A stretch of DNA of 9,657 nt from Candidatus Zipacnadia bacterium (GCA_029821415.1 JALGTJ010000104.1:1-9657); one strand, 5' to 3'. Positions 1-7,741 are shown, numbered from the stretch's first letter. The notes: a model not told the origin generated them from the letters alone. Program-made: numbers and translations.

Positions 1-71
1 GGGAAACGCTGGAACAACTCTATATGCGGCTAACCGAGGAAGATGAAGATAGGCCAACTGCTGGCAATTGA
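1..71 (+). CDS. C-terminal tail of an ABC transporter ATP-binding protein (partial)
   Basis: The frame beginning at base 3 reads ETLEQLYMRLTEEDED and ends at TGA 69-71. A segment of the form (S/T)LE(E/Q)(L/V)(F/Y)xxLT is the usual extreme C-terminus of ATPase subunits paired with ABC-2 permeases, and a permease follows at once, overlapping by 29 bases. Walker A, signature and Walker B motifs would lie left of the window, so the assignment rests only on the tail motif and the context. By family knowledge this subunit would hydrolyse ATP on the cytoplasmic face to drive the permease. A chance open frame of about 22 codons cannot be fully excluded. Confidence 0.6.
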   Translation, partial: ETLEQLYMRLTEEDEDRPTAGN

Positions 72-891
72 GCTGTACAAGTTGCTCGCCCAGCGCCTGA
101 CTTATGCCAGTTATGCAGTCCTGGCGGTCCTGGTTGGGCTGGTGGTATGGGGTACCTGGCGCTATGGCCTGCCGCATGAGCTGCAGTCGGCGCTGGGTGA
201 TCAGTTCGTGGTCGGCGGGAAGGTGGTGACTGGTCCGCTCATTCCTCTGCTGTTGCTGGAGTTTCCCATTGCGGTGCATATATTGATTCCCCTGCTAATT
301 GCGGTGGCAAGTGGTGGGCTGGTCGCCGGCGAAAAGCAAATGGGCACGCTGCGCACTGTCTTGGTTCGGCCCGTGCGTCGTGCTACCGTGCTGGCTGCGA
401 AGCTGCTCATTGCTTGGATTCATGCTACTGGTCTGGTGGCTTTTATGGGAGTGGTGAGTTTGGTTTTGGGATATGCTGTCTTCGGTCCCGGCGACCTAAT
501 TTTGATGAGTTTCCAGGGGCGGTCGGTGGGCATATTGGCTGAACCGCAAGCTCTTAGTCATCTGACCCTGGCCTATGGTCTGGCCGCAGTGGCGATGATG
601 GCTGTCGCTTCGCTGGGGGTGCTGCTCTCGGTGTTGTGTGACAACCCGCTGACAGCCGCTGGTCTGACCGTAGCCGTGCTGCTGGTGCTCCAGTCTCTGC
701 GGCTGATACCCTATTTTGAGTGGCTCCAGCCGTACTTGCTGACCGAACATATCTCGGCATATCGCCAGGCACTCAGCGCGACGGTTAACTGGTCGCAGGT
801 GGGCACTTCGCTCGTCTATCTGGGAGCATATGTCGTCGGACCAAGTCTGATTGCTCTGGGTGTATTCTGGCGCCAGGATGTGCGCTGTTGA
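43..891 (+). CDS. ABC-2 type transporter permease
   Basis: This 282-residue integral membrane protein has about six hydrophobic segments, near residues 20-40, 72-95, 117-148, 172-200, 203-222 and 252-276. The first is preceded by a short cytoplasmic start containing IELYKLL. Between segments 2 and 3 is the conserved ABC-2 stretch AGEKQMGTLRTVLVRPVRR followed by AAKLL, matching the family pattern E-x-x-x-GTLR-x-x-L-x-x-P-x-x-R. A large loop after segment 1 is predicted to be extracytoplasmic. The gene overlaps the upstream ATPase tail, so the two should form one exporter. The substrate cannot be read from the sequence. The ATG at 43 has GAGGA only 2 bases upstream, which is tight, but no better start is visible. 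The stop at 889-891 overlaps the ribosome binding site of the next gene. Confidence 0.88.
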   Translation: MKIGQLLAIELYKLLAQRLTYASYAVLAVLVGLVVWGTWRYGLPHELQSALGDQFVVGGKVVTGPLIPLLLLEFPIAVHILIPLLIAVASGGLVAGEKQMGTLRTVLVRPVRRATVLAAKLLIAWIHATGLVAFMGVVSLVLGYAVFGPGDLILMSFQGRSVGILAEPQALSHLTLAYGLAAVAMMAVASLGVLLSVLCDNPLTAAGLTVAVLLVLQSLRLIPYFEWLQPYLLTEHISAYRQALSATVNWSQVGTSLVYLGAYVVGPSLIALGVFWRQDVRC

Positions 892-901
892 GGAGCAGTT
901 T

Positions 902-1561
902 ATGCGTAGCACCGTTACAGTGATACTTACGCTTTTTCTGGCATCCGGCGGGATAGCAGGTGCCAGTGCTCTCGGCCCCCGGCAGATATTGAATCGTATG
1001 CAGCAGTCCTATCAGGCGATTGACGACTACATTGCGGATGTTCAAGTCATCACTAATATCCCCGGTTTTGCCATCCCGCCTCGCCGCTTCACTGTTTATG
1101 TCAAGCAGCCCGATAAGGTCAAGATTGAGTCGGATAGTCTGGTTGTGATTCCTAAAGACGCTCTGCTGTTGGGCAACATAGAAGGGCATCTGGCAAAGGC
1201 CGGCCGGGTCATACTCAACGGCGTTACTCGCCACCAGGGACGGACGATTTACTGCCTCAAATTCTTTCCCAACGACTCTAACCGGCGTGACCGGGTACTC
1301 CTGTGGATTGACGGAAGACGCTACACGCTAAGCCGGACTGAGCTATGGGCTGGTCCAAATCGGCTATTGACGGTATACTGGGAGTACACTCGGGTTGACG
1401 ACAAGTACTGGATGCCAACCGAAGTGAAATGCGAGATCAGTGGCGGGAGTCTTGGTGACGGTCGCCCCGGCACCGTCACGGTCAGCTTTAGTAGGTACCG
1501 AATCAACGTGGGACTGAGCGATGAGTTGTTCGGCGCCCAGGAGCAGCACATTGCGCACTGA
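902..1561 (+). CDS. Exported LolA-like (outer-membrane lipoprotein-sorting type) protein
   Basis: The product has 219 residues. A Sec signal peptide covers about residues 1-23 (VTVILTLFLASGGIAGASA), so it is probably periplasmic. The mature part begins with QILNRMQQSYQAIDDYIADV, then alternating beta strands including RRFTVYVKQPDKVKIE and RVLLWIDGRRYTLSR. Near the end comes RYRINVGLSDELF, like the 'Y-x-x-N-x-x-(L/I)-x-D-x-x-F' ending of LolA/LolB-fold proteins annotated as outer membrane lipoprotein-sorting. Such folds carry lipoproteins or lipids across the periplasm; the ligand here is unknown. I chose ATG 902 because GAGGAG at 890-895 lies 6 bases upstream and the signal peptide then starts the protein. 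The in-frame ATG at 851 would add 17 residues inside the permease gene. Position after an ABC-2 permease suggests the two cooperate. The fold call is by pattern only. Confidence 0.72.
   Translation: MRSTVTVILTLFLASGGIAGASALGPRQILNRMQQSYQAIDDYIADVQVITNIPGFAIPPRRFTVYVKQPDKVKIESDSLVVIPKDALLLGNIEGHLAKAGRVILNGVTRHQGRTIYCLKFFPNDSNRRDRVLLWIDGRRYTLSRTELWAGPNRLLTVYWEYTRVDDKYWMPTEVKCEISGGSLGDGRPGTVTVSFSRYRINVGLSDELFGAQEQHIAH
1539..1543 (+). promoter_or_regulatory. Ribosome binding site supporting a TTG start at 1551
   Basis: AGGAG sits 7 bases before TTG 1551, an ideal distance. The alternative ATG at 1521 has no comparable purine run in front. The site lies within the end of the LolA-like gene, so the two genes are probably translationally coupled. 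Confidence 0.6.
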
Positions 1562-2396
1562 CAACGCTATAGAGAAAAAGATATTGTGGGCCTGCCGTGC
1601 GGGGGATGTTGATGTGTTGCGCACGGCGGCTTATCAACTATCCGACGAGCTGTATACGACAGCATTAGCTGTGTTGGACGATGATAGCTCCGCGCAGTCG
1701 GCGGTTATTGAGACCTGGCGGCGGGTCCTCGGTGCTTTGCAGCGGTGGCGGTTCGCTGGGGGCTTGCGTGGCAGGGCACTGAATATGCTCGGCCGGGTTC
1801 TGTCACAGATGGTTGACCCGCCACAGGCGGAGCAGATTGCAGAAATACTGGAAAGAGCCAAGGCGGGCAGCTCCGAGGCGTATGCAGCGCCCGATGAGTT
1901 AGTGACTGCGCTCATCAGGTTGAGTGACCGTATGGCCCCGCTTATCGCAGAGGCGCGACAGCGGCGCAAGCGCGGTCGGCGTCTGGCTGTCGCCGCAGGA
2001 TTAGTTGCAATAGGTGTGCTGATTGGTTTGAGTGTGGCTTTTTACAATCGTGCTTTGATCGCACGGAATCCACAGTTGCAGTTTGAGACGTTGCAGCAAC
2101 GCATCGTTGCGGCTCAGCTACGGATGGTAGTTCAACAAGCCGAGATGGAGTTGGTTGATCCCCTCGGTGCTCAGGTTTCAGTCCGCGACGGCTATCAGCG
2201 CATAGGTTTGGTGTTGGAGGAAATCATTAACGCGGCTAACTTGCGGCAGGCCAACCGCCTGCGGTTTGTAAAAGATCGCATTGCCAGCCAGCAGTTAATC
2301 CAGCTCGCCCGGCAGGCGGCCTACCAGAGCAGCGGCAGACAGCGGGAAAGGCTGATGATGGTCGTACTCGTCTTGGAGGAGGCTGCAAATCTGTGA
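1551..2396 (+). CDS. Membrane protein with a degenerate ECF sigma region 2-like N-terminus
   Basis: With the TTG start the product has 281 residues. Residues 14-85 follow the ECF sigma region 2 layout: ACRAGDVDVL, then LSDELYTTALAVLDDDSSAQ (compare 'LYRLALRLLGDxxxAED'), then SAVIETWRRVLGALQRW (compare 'AVQETFLRAWRALDRF'), then GGLRGRALNMLGRVL (compare 'SLRTWLYRIARN'). No region 4 helix-turn-helix follows. Instead a basic stretch, RQRRKRGRR (137-144), precedes one transmembrane helix at about 145-165. The basic residues imply the N-terminus is cytoplasmic and the C-terminal ~115 helical residues extracytoplasmic. Known relatives of ECF sigma factors use region 2 to contact core RNA polymerase; whether this one still does is unknown. 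It overlaps the upstream gene by 11 bases and the downstream GTG start by 4. An unrelated helical membrane protein is the main alternative. Confidence 0.68.
   Translation: MRTDNAIEKKILWACRAGDVDVLRTAAYQLSDELYTTALAVLDDDSSAQSAVIETWRRVLGALQRWRFAGGLRGRALNMLGRVLSQMVDPPQAEQIAEILERAKAGSSEAYAAPDELVTALIRLSDRMAPLIAEARQRRKRGRRLAVAAGLVAIGVLIGLSVAFYNRALIARNPQLQFETLQQRIVAAQLRMVVQQAEMELVDPLGAQVSVRDGYQRIGLVLEEIINAANLRQANRLRFVKDRIASQQLIQLARQAAYQSSGRQRERLMMVVLVLEEAANL
2375..2382 (+). promoter_or_regulatory. Ribosome binding site for the GTG start at 2393
   Basis: GGAGGAGG lies 10 bases before GTG 2393. The GTG shares bases with the stop of the previous gene (GTGA, 2393-2396), the classic arrangement for translational coupling. 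Confidence 0.6.
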
Positions 2397-4165
2397 GATC
2401 TGCACTTTCTTCACAACGGGTTAGTGTGGGGCTATTGTTAGCTGTCGTCGTCGTGACACTGGCGAGCGGCTGTTCAACCAAGGTGCAGCGGCTGTACCGT
2501 CGCGCTGAGGCCTTCTTTGCCCAGGGGGAATATGAGCTGGCGGCGCGTGAGTATAGTCGCATTGTTCAGGAGGCTCCCCGCGACCCGTTGGCTGACGACG
2601 CCTGGTACAAGCTGGCTTACCTGTATCGGGAGGAGCTGGACAATCCCTCGGCAGCCTTGATTGTCTATCGCAACCTGGCGGACAATTACCAAGGTAGCAA
2701 CTACGTGGACGAGGCTCTGTTCTGGATTGTCTATCTACAGCGCCGGTATATGCAGGATCCAGTAGCCGCCGTGGCCACCTGTCGTGAGCTTGACCAGCGG
2801 TTTCCCGGCAAAAAGAACTTGCGCGGCCAGGCATACTTGGAGGCGGCCGGTGCATACCTGGACGCCGGTCAGCTTCAGCAAGCCTACGAGCTTTGCCGGA
2901 AGATTACTGATGACTTCACCGACCGTCCCCAAATTGCTGCTCAGGCGCTGCTTATGTCGGCGGACATTACTGATAAAATTGGCAAGAACCCCCGGCAGGC
3001 TCTGGCCCTGTACGAACAGGTAGCCGAAAAGTACCCTGATACCCAGGCGGCAGTTACCGCGCGCCAGGTGATAGGGCTACGCTATTATGTGGAGAAGGCG
3101 GAAACAGAAAAGGCTCGCCTGGCAATGCAGCGTCAACAGGCTCGCGTACTGGATAATGTTCCTCCGCTCAAACAATATCCTGGCCAGCCGGCCATGGAAT
3201 TGCTCGCGGCAATACATTCCCTACTCCGCCAAGCTGGTGGGCAGATCTCAATGGACGAGGTTGTGGTTATCTCTGGATTGCCCTTTACCCTCACGTTTGC
3301 CGTGGACAGGCCGGAGCTGGCGCAAGTCTTCTACCGCAACCCGGCGACGGCCATTGCTGAAGAGATGGGGTTTGGCTACAACCTGTGGACCTCTGCCACC
3401 CCCGCAGGGCTGTTGGACAATGCTACCAGTTGCTTGCTGCAGGACCGTCCGCTATTGGTTGCCTACGGTGAGGAGAATGCCCACTGGTGCCTGATTACCG
3501 GCTATCGTCCTGCCGAAAAAGAACTGTACCTGTTGCAGCCAGGGGCTGAGCATGCGATGAAGCTGGATCCGCAGGCATTTCTTGATGTATGGCAGACCAG
3601 CAAGGTGCCGGCACTCTGGCCACAGGGGGCGCTCTCTGGCTTCCGGTTTGCCCTCACTGTTCGCCGCCGGCCCGCAGATACCGCGGCCACCATCAAGTCA
3701 GTGCTTCTGCAGTCCAGTCTTGCCTGGCAGCAACGAGAGCTGATGAAGCAGCCGGCCGGCTCGGCCGCCTGTGAGGAATTGGTTAAGCTCCTACGCGAGG
3801 CGCTCGATGCACGAAACACCACGAGCCGCGAACAGTTGAAATCGTGGGCTAGTACAGCGATCCCGCTCATTATTTCCTCCCGTCAGGCTGCAGCGCGGTT
3901 CTTCGCCGAGCCTCCTCCGGAGCTGCTTGACGAAGGGAATATCTCCTACTGGGAGGTTAGCCAGCGCTACGAAGCGATCGTGGCTGCCTGGCAGGAACTG
4001 TCACGACAAATCGAGGAGGCTCCAGCGGGTACTGAGCCATCCCTGTCCGAGCCGGAACGGGCAGCTTCCGCCGAGCATTGGCAACAGGCCCTTGAACAAG
4101 CTCAGAAGTTGGCCCGTATAGAACCGGAAACGCTGCGCTGGTTAGCTTCCTCATTGGCTGAGTGA
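2393..4165 (+). CDS. TPR lipoprotein with a cysteine-less C39/papain-like domain
   Basis: This 590-residue lipoprotein has a signal sequence ending in ASGC, with C27 the predicted lipidated cysteine. Residues ~33-245 hold TPR-like helical repeats resembling BamD/YbgF modules: LYRRAEAFFAQGEYELAAREY, DDAWYKLAYLYREELDN, RQALALYEQVAEKYPDTQAA. Residues ~262-410 look like a C39/BtrH-type papain fold: a helix ELLAAIHSLLRQAGG followed by QISMDEVVVISG, then RPLLVAYGEENAHWCLITGY with H364 where the catalytic His-x-h-h-h-x-G-Y of that fold lies. There is no cysteine in the N-terminal helix where the nucleophile belongs, so peptidase activity is doubtful. The C-terminal ~430-590 is helical and unrecognised. 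It is probably membrane-anchored in the periplasm as a scaffold or binding protein. The GTG start is supported by GGAGGAGG and the GTGA overlap. Confidence 0.82.
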   Translation: MRSALSSQRVSVGLLLAVVVVTLASGCSTKVQRLYRRAEAFFAQGEYELAAREYSRIVQEAPRDPLADDAWYKLAYLYREELDNPSAALIVYRNLADNYQGSNYVDEALFWIVYLQRRYMQDPVAAVATCRELDQRFPGKKNLRGQAYLEAAGAYLDAGQLQQAYELCRKITDDFTDRPQIAAQALLMSADITDKIGKNPRQALALYEQVAEKYPDTQAAVTARQVIGLRYYVEKAETEKARLAMQRQQARVLDNVPPLKQYPGQPAMELLAAIHSLLRQAGGQISMDEVVVISGLPFTLTFAVDRPELAQVFYRNPATAIAEEMGFGYNLWTSATPAGLLDNATSCLLQDRPLLVAYGEENAHWCLITGYRPAEKELYLLQPGAEHAMKLDPQAFLDVWQTSKVPALWPQGALSGFRFALTVRRRPADTAATIKSVLLQSSLAWQQRELMKQPAGSAACEELVKLLREALDARNTTSREQLKSWASTAIPLIISSRQAAARFFAEPPPELLDEGNISYWEVSQRYEAIVAAWQELSRQIEEAPAGTEPSLSEPERAASAEHWQQALEQAQKLARIEPETLRWLASSLAE

Positions 4166-4176
4166 AGTAGAGAGTT

Positions 4177-4963
4177 ATGCCATTACCTCATAAGGTTCGG
4201 AAGAAATTGGCAGCATCGCACCGGGCTGAAGGAGACGCGAGCCCTGCTCAAGGCTCTGCTGGGCAGGCCCAGACCGAGAGGGTAGTGCGCGCAAGCGGGC
4301 AGATGCCGCCATCCTGGGAGATGGGAGGCAGCCAGGGCCATTATTTAAGCATTCGGTTGGTTCCAGGGCAGGTCGGTGACTGGGCCGAGCAGATCGTAAC
4401 ATCCGCCTGGGAGACCCTACTGAGCTGTGAAGGATTTGTGGCCTGCGAACATCACCAGTTGGCTTTCCTGGATATAGAGACGACCGGTCTCGGGGGCACA
4501 CCTCTCTTCCTGGTTGGCATCCTGCATATTGGCACCCGCGGCCCTCACATTCATCAATTGCTGGCGCGTCATTATGGCGAAGAGCCGGCTGTATTGGCCG
4601 CCACCAACCGGATGCTGCGCGAAGTCCAGGTGCTGGTCAGCTTCAATGGCCGCAGCTTTGACGTGCCCTACCTGCAGAGTCGTGCTTCTTACTATGGTAT
4701 GGAATGGCGTCTGGAGGTTGCGCGCCATGTGGATATGCTAAGTGTCCGTTCCCGATCATCGTCTGATCACCTTGGAGAGGCGGATATGCCGGCGGCGCCG
4801 TGAAGGTGATATACCCGGTAGTCTGATTCCCGCTGCCTATCATCGTTTTGTGGATACGGGAGAGAGTGACGAACTGGCCACAATCATTTATCATAATCAG
4901 GTAGACTTATTGACCACTATGGAGTTGGCTGCCCGCTGGCCGGAGGACTTTGCCTCGGCTTGA
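4177..4963 (+). pseudogene. YprB-like RNase H-fold (DEDD) exonuclease gene, frameshifted
   Basis: Two overlapping frames together make one protein. Frame A (4177-4803) carries LAFLDIETTGLGG (D99, E101), VSFNGRSFDVPYL (D162) and HVDML (D186). Frame B (readable from about 4742 to TGA 4961-4963) carries PDHRLITLERRICRRRREGDIPG and YHNQVDLL, the final HNxxD motif. In intact relatives these four acidic motifs sit in one chain of the predicted exonuclease family that includes B. subtilis YprB. Here the frame changes just after HVDML. About 8 residues usually found between this point and the 'LPDxxLxxLE' segment, the ARRLWR-type stretch, are also absent. A deletion of roughly 23 bases would explain both. 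Frame B has no ribosome binding site of its own, so it is a fragment. The first ~80 residues are poorly conserved. The gene starts 11 bases after the TPR lipoprotein gene. Sequencing error is a possible alternative. Confidence 0.8.
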
Positions 4964-5040
4964 CGTACAGCCGCTCTGATGATATTCTCGGGATGGCCGG
5001 ATGATTGCATGGCCCCATTTAAGTTACTTTGCTCCACCTG

Positions 5041-5047
5041 AGGAAGG
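5041..5047 (+). promoter_or_regulatory. Ribosome binding site deciding the GTG start at 5055
   Basis: AGGAAGG is 7 bases before GTG 5055. Starting there puts a clean signal peptide at the N-terminus. The upstream in-frame ATG at 5001 would add 18 residues with no such site. Confidence 0.65.
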
Positions 5048-5054
5048 TACTGAG

Positions 5055-6389
5055 GTGCGAAGACAACTTATTCTTGTAGTTGCTTTGTTATTATCTGTTG
5101 GTGCCACTGTCGCTGCGGCTCCGATTTTGAATCCAGACAATATCTCCGCCACTACGCTGGACAACGGCCTGCGCGTAATCGTCAAGTCTGAGCGCCAGTG
5201 GCCGGTCGTTGCCATTGGCCTGGTCATCAGAGCCGGCTCTGGCTACGAGAGCGCAGACAACAGTGGTGTAGCCCACATGGTGGAGCATTTGCTTTTTGAA
5301 GAGCGCAGCAATGAGGAGGGGTTGGGGCCGTGGATTGAGAACATGGGCGGCTATATCAACGGTATGGCCACGCGTGACTTCACTCAGGTTACGGTGGCGG
5401 CTTCCTCGCAATATACAGATCAGATCATCCCCAAGCTGGCTCAGAGCGTTTTTGCCGCGAAGCTCACTGCAGAAGCAGTGGCCCACCAACGAAGCATCAT
5501 CTCCCGGGAGCTGGCTGACCGCCTCACCACCACCTCGGCGTTGGCGGAACTTTTTACCTGGAAAATAGCATTTACCGAGCATCCTTACGGCCACCCCGTC
5601 CCCGGTGAGCCTGACCAAGTCAAGAGCCTGGGAATAGAGGCTGTCCAGAGCTTTTACAACACCTTCTATCATCCTAACAACGCGGCGTTGGTGGCAGTAG
5701 GTGATGTACGGCCGGACGACTTTTTTGCGCTGGCAAAGCAAGCCTTCGGCGCCTATCCATCGGGACAGTTACCTGATCCTCCGGCTCCGGAACCACCGCA
5801 AACCGAGGTGCGCTCCCACATCGAGTACTTGGAGGATTCCTCAACTCTGCTGGAGTGGGCCTGGCACGGCCCTGGCATTGCCGCCAAGCGTGAAGTATGT
5901 GCGATGGATCTGATCTATGTAATGCTAAGCAATGAGCTTGAGTCTATGACTCGTGAGGCCGGCGAGGACAACCTGCTGGAAGCTGCGGCGGTCAACTATC
6001 TTACCCAACGCTGGCCGGGTCTGTTCACCATCACCGCCGTTACCCAGCCCGCCCATGAGCTGGATCTGCGCAGTGCCATCCTGGAGATGATCGACCAACT
6101 GCGTACCACTCCGGTGAGCGATGAAGTGATCGCTGAGGCCAAGCAAGCTATATACGCCGACTATGCCTTCAGCAACGAGGCCTACATTGACCAAGTTGAT
6201 TCACTGGCCTTCTATGAGGCCATAGACAGCTACCAGTTCGCAGTGGATTATATTGATCTAATCAACCAAATCACGCCGCAACAGGTTCAGCAGACAGCCC
6301 AGAAGTATCTGGGAATAGACAACTATAGCCTGGTGATCATACGACCGAAGCGTACTGCCGAGGGGGCTGAGGAGGCGTGGTTGAGGTGA
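5055..6389 (+). CDS. M16 family zinc metallopeptidase, catalytically intact
   Basis: The product has 444 residues from GTG 5055. Residues 1-22 (RRQLILVVALLLSVGATVAA) form a Sec signal peptide, placing the enzyme outside the cytoplasm. The inverted zinc motif HMVEH (H74, E77, H78) is preceded by RAGSGYESADNSGVA. E152 in SRELADR falls 73 residues after H78, within the 69-77 spacing of the distal zinc Glu in this family. FYNTFYHPNNAALVAVGDV (~200-217) is the usual M16 strand-turn before the second subdomain. The C-terminal half has VSDEVIAEAKQAI and the ITPQQVQQTAQKYL segment. M16 enzymes such as pitrilysin and processing peptidases cut peptides inside a clam-shell chamber. The gene overlaps its inactive-looking partner by 4 bases, so a heterodimer is likely. 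Substrates are unknown. Confidence 0.93.
   Translation: MRRQLILVVALLLSVGATVAAAPILNPDNISATTLDNGLRVIVKSERQWPVVAIGLVIRAGSGYESADNSGVAHMVEHLLFEERSNEEGLGPWIENMGGYINGMATRDFTQVTVAASSQYTDQIIPKLAQSVFAAKLTAEAVAHQRSIISRELADRLTTTSALAELFTWKIAFTEHPYGHPVPGEPDQVKSLGIEAVQSFYNTFYHPNNAALVAVGDVRPDDFFALAKQAFGAYPSGQLPDPPAPEPPQTEVRSHIEYLEDSSTLLEWAWHGPGIAAKREVCAMDLIYVMLSNELESMTREAGEDNLLEAAAVNYLTQRWPGLFTITAVTQPAHELDLRSAILEMIDQLRTTPVSDEVIAEAKQAIYADYAFSNEAYIDQVDSLAFYEAIDSYQFAVDYIDLINQITPQQVQQTAQKYLGIDNYSLVIIRPKRTAEGAEEAWLR
6369..6375 (+). promoter_or_regulatory. Ribosome binding site favouring the GTG start at 6386
   Basis: GAGGAGG lies 10 bases before GTG 6386 but only 1 base before the alternative GTG 6377, so 6386 is preferred. 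GTG 6386 overlaps the stop of the first M16 gene as GTGA. Confidence 0.55.
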
Positions 6390-7741
6390 GGCCTGTCTGG
6401 CAGATGTGCTGCCTGGCGGTGGTAGTGGCAGCGTTGAGTGCAGTGCTGGGCACTGTATGCTATGGGGCAGAAGTCCGCAGCACCGTCCTGGATAACGGCC
6501 TATCGGTGGTAACCTGCCCCCATCCCGCTTCAGATGTTGCTTCTGTCTTTGTTGGCTTTCGGGTGGGAGCCGGAATTGTGCAACCGGTGGGGCTTCGTGC
6601 GCTGCTACACGAACACAATCGCGCCCGCGTCGAGCAGTTGTTAGCTGATGATGATAGCTTTGCCGAGGTGGCCTCGCACCTCCGCGATGCAGGCAGTGTG
6701 CAGTGGCGGGTGGAGTGGGATTACCTGCAGATGTATGCGCTCTGTACCTCAGCGCGTTTGGAGCAGGTGCTCAGACTGGTCCGTGCTGGTCTGTTTGCCC
6801 CTGATATCCAGCCCGAGCTGTTGGAGAAAGGACGGCAACGTCTCGCAGAGGAGTACCAGAATATGATGCAGCGGCCGGCGGAGCGGGCTTATTATCGGTT
6901 TCGCGAGGCTATGCTTAATGATATGGCAGGTGCTCAACCTGTCTTTGGCAAGCCTGAGCAGGTGGCCCAGATTACGCCCCAGCAAGCCAGCGATTTCGCT
7001 CGCAAATACCTGCAGGCGGCTAACGCCACGGTCGTAGTGGTCTCTCCACTGTCCAATGAGCAAGCGCTACGCCTGGTGGAAGATGCCCTGGGTACAGTCA
7101 AACGCGGGATGGCTGCGCCCAGTCCGGACCGAAGCTGCTATCCAGACTCCCGGGTTCGGGTTGGCAGTACCCCCCGCGCGCGAGTGGCGACTATGGTTGT
7201 TGGAGTGGGCCTTCCTGGCCCGGGGCAACCGGGCTTCCTCGTCGGTCAGTTGCTCTATAACATTCTTGGTGGGGCGCAGGGCCGGCTCGCTCGTGACCGC
7301 AGTTTGTTCCATGCTCTGGCTCTGAACTTACCCTTCGCGCTGCTATCGCAGCGGACGCCCCTAACCGTATTGCCGGTGACGATGAGCAACCGGCCCCATC
7401 TGGCGATCTACGCAGAGTGCGCTCCCAATGTTGTCGGCAACGTACACGAACAACTGCTGCGCCATATCAACTCGCTGGGCGCAGGTGCTATTCGCCCCGA
7501 GGAGCTGCAGCAGGGCAAACAGAAATTGATTAATAGCCGTGCCCGCATTATGCTCACTGCTGCTGGTCTGGCAGTGCATTTAGGCCAAATGCAGATGCTG
7601 GGCCTCCCACCGGCCAGCTTCGCTGACGAAACGACTCAAATAGAACAACTGACTATTGCAGATGTTACGGCCCTAGCGCAGAGCAATTTTCAAAACCACT
7701 ATGTCGGCGTGGATATGCCCAGCCCTGGTGAACAGGACTAA
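6386..7741 (+). CDS. M16 family peptidase-like protein, degenerate zinc site (partner subunit)
   Basis: The product has 451 residues. A signal peptide runs to about residue 28 (CLAVVVAALSAVLGTVCYGA). STVLDNGLSVV and VFVGFRVGAG match the M16 N-terminal strands, but the zinc motif reads LLHEH (residues 73-77) where the partner has HMVEH. The first histidine is replaced by leucine while E76 and H77 remain. Later features of the fold are kept: ITPQQASDFARKYLQAANATVVVVSP, and LLYNILGGAQGRLARDRSLF, which matches the family's 'LGGGxxSRLxxxxR' region. By analogy with bacterial M16 pairs and mitochondrial processing peptidase alpha, this would be the non-catalytic half that shapes the chamber and holds substrate. 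It follows the intact M16 gene with a 4-base overlap. The sequence between the strands and the zinc motif is short and divergent. Confidence 0.9.
   Translation: MRPVWQMCCLAVVVAALSAVLGTVCYGAEVRSTVLDNGLSVVTCPHPASDVASVFVGFRVGAGIVQPVGLRALLHEHNRARVEQLLADDDSFAEVASHLRDAGSVQWRVEWDYLQMYALCTSARLEQVLRLVRAGLFAPDIQPELLEKGRQRLAEEYQNMMQRPAERAYYRFREAMLNDMAGAQPVFGKPEQVAQITPQQASDFARKYLQAANATVVVVSPLSNEQALRLVEDALGTVKRGMAAPSPDRSCYPDSRVRVGSTPRARVATMVVGVGLPGPGQPGFLVGQLLYNILGGAQGRLARDRSLFHALALNLPFALLSQRTPLTVLPVTMSNRPHLAIYAECAPNVVGNVHEQLLRHINSLGAGAIRPEELQQGKQKLINSRARIMLTAAGLAVHLGQMQMLGLPPASFADETTQIEQLTIADVTALAQSNFQNHYVGVDMPSPGEQD

Noticed and set aside
851..901. ATG 851 as start of the LolA-like gene
   Set aside because: It would overlap the permease by 41 bases and bury the signal peptide. 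ATG 902 has a good ribosome binding site.
496..912. Minus-strand open frame inside the permease gene
   Set aside because: It lies opposite a clear membrane protein gene and has no recognisable domain or start signal. The other antisense frames were discarded for the same reason.
4735..4760. Programmed ribosomal frameshift in the YprB-like gene
   Set aside because: No slippery heptamer (X XXY YYZ) or clear downstream structure is visible, and residues expected by the family are also missing.
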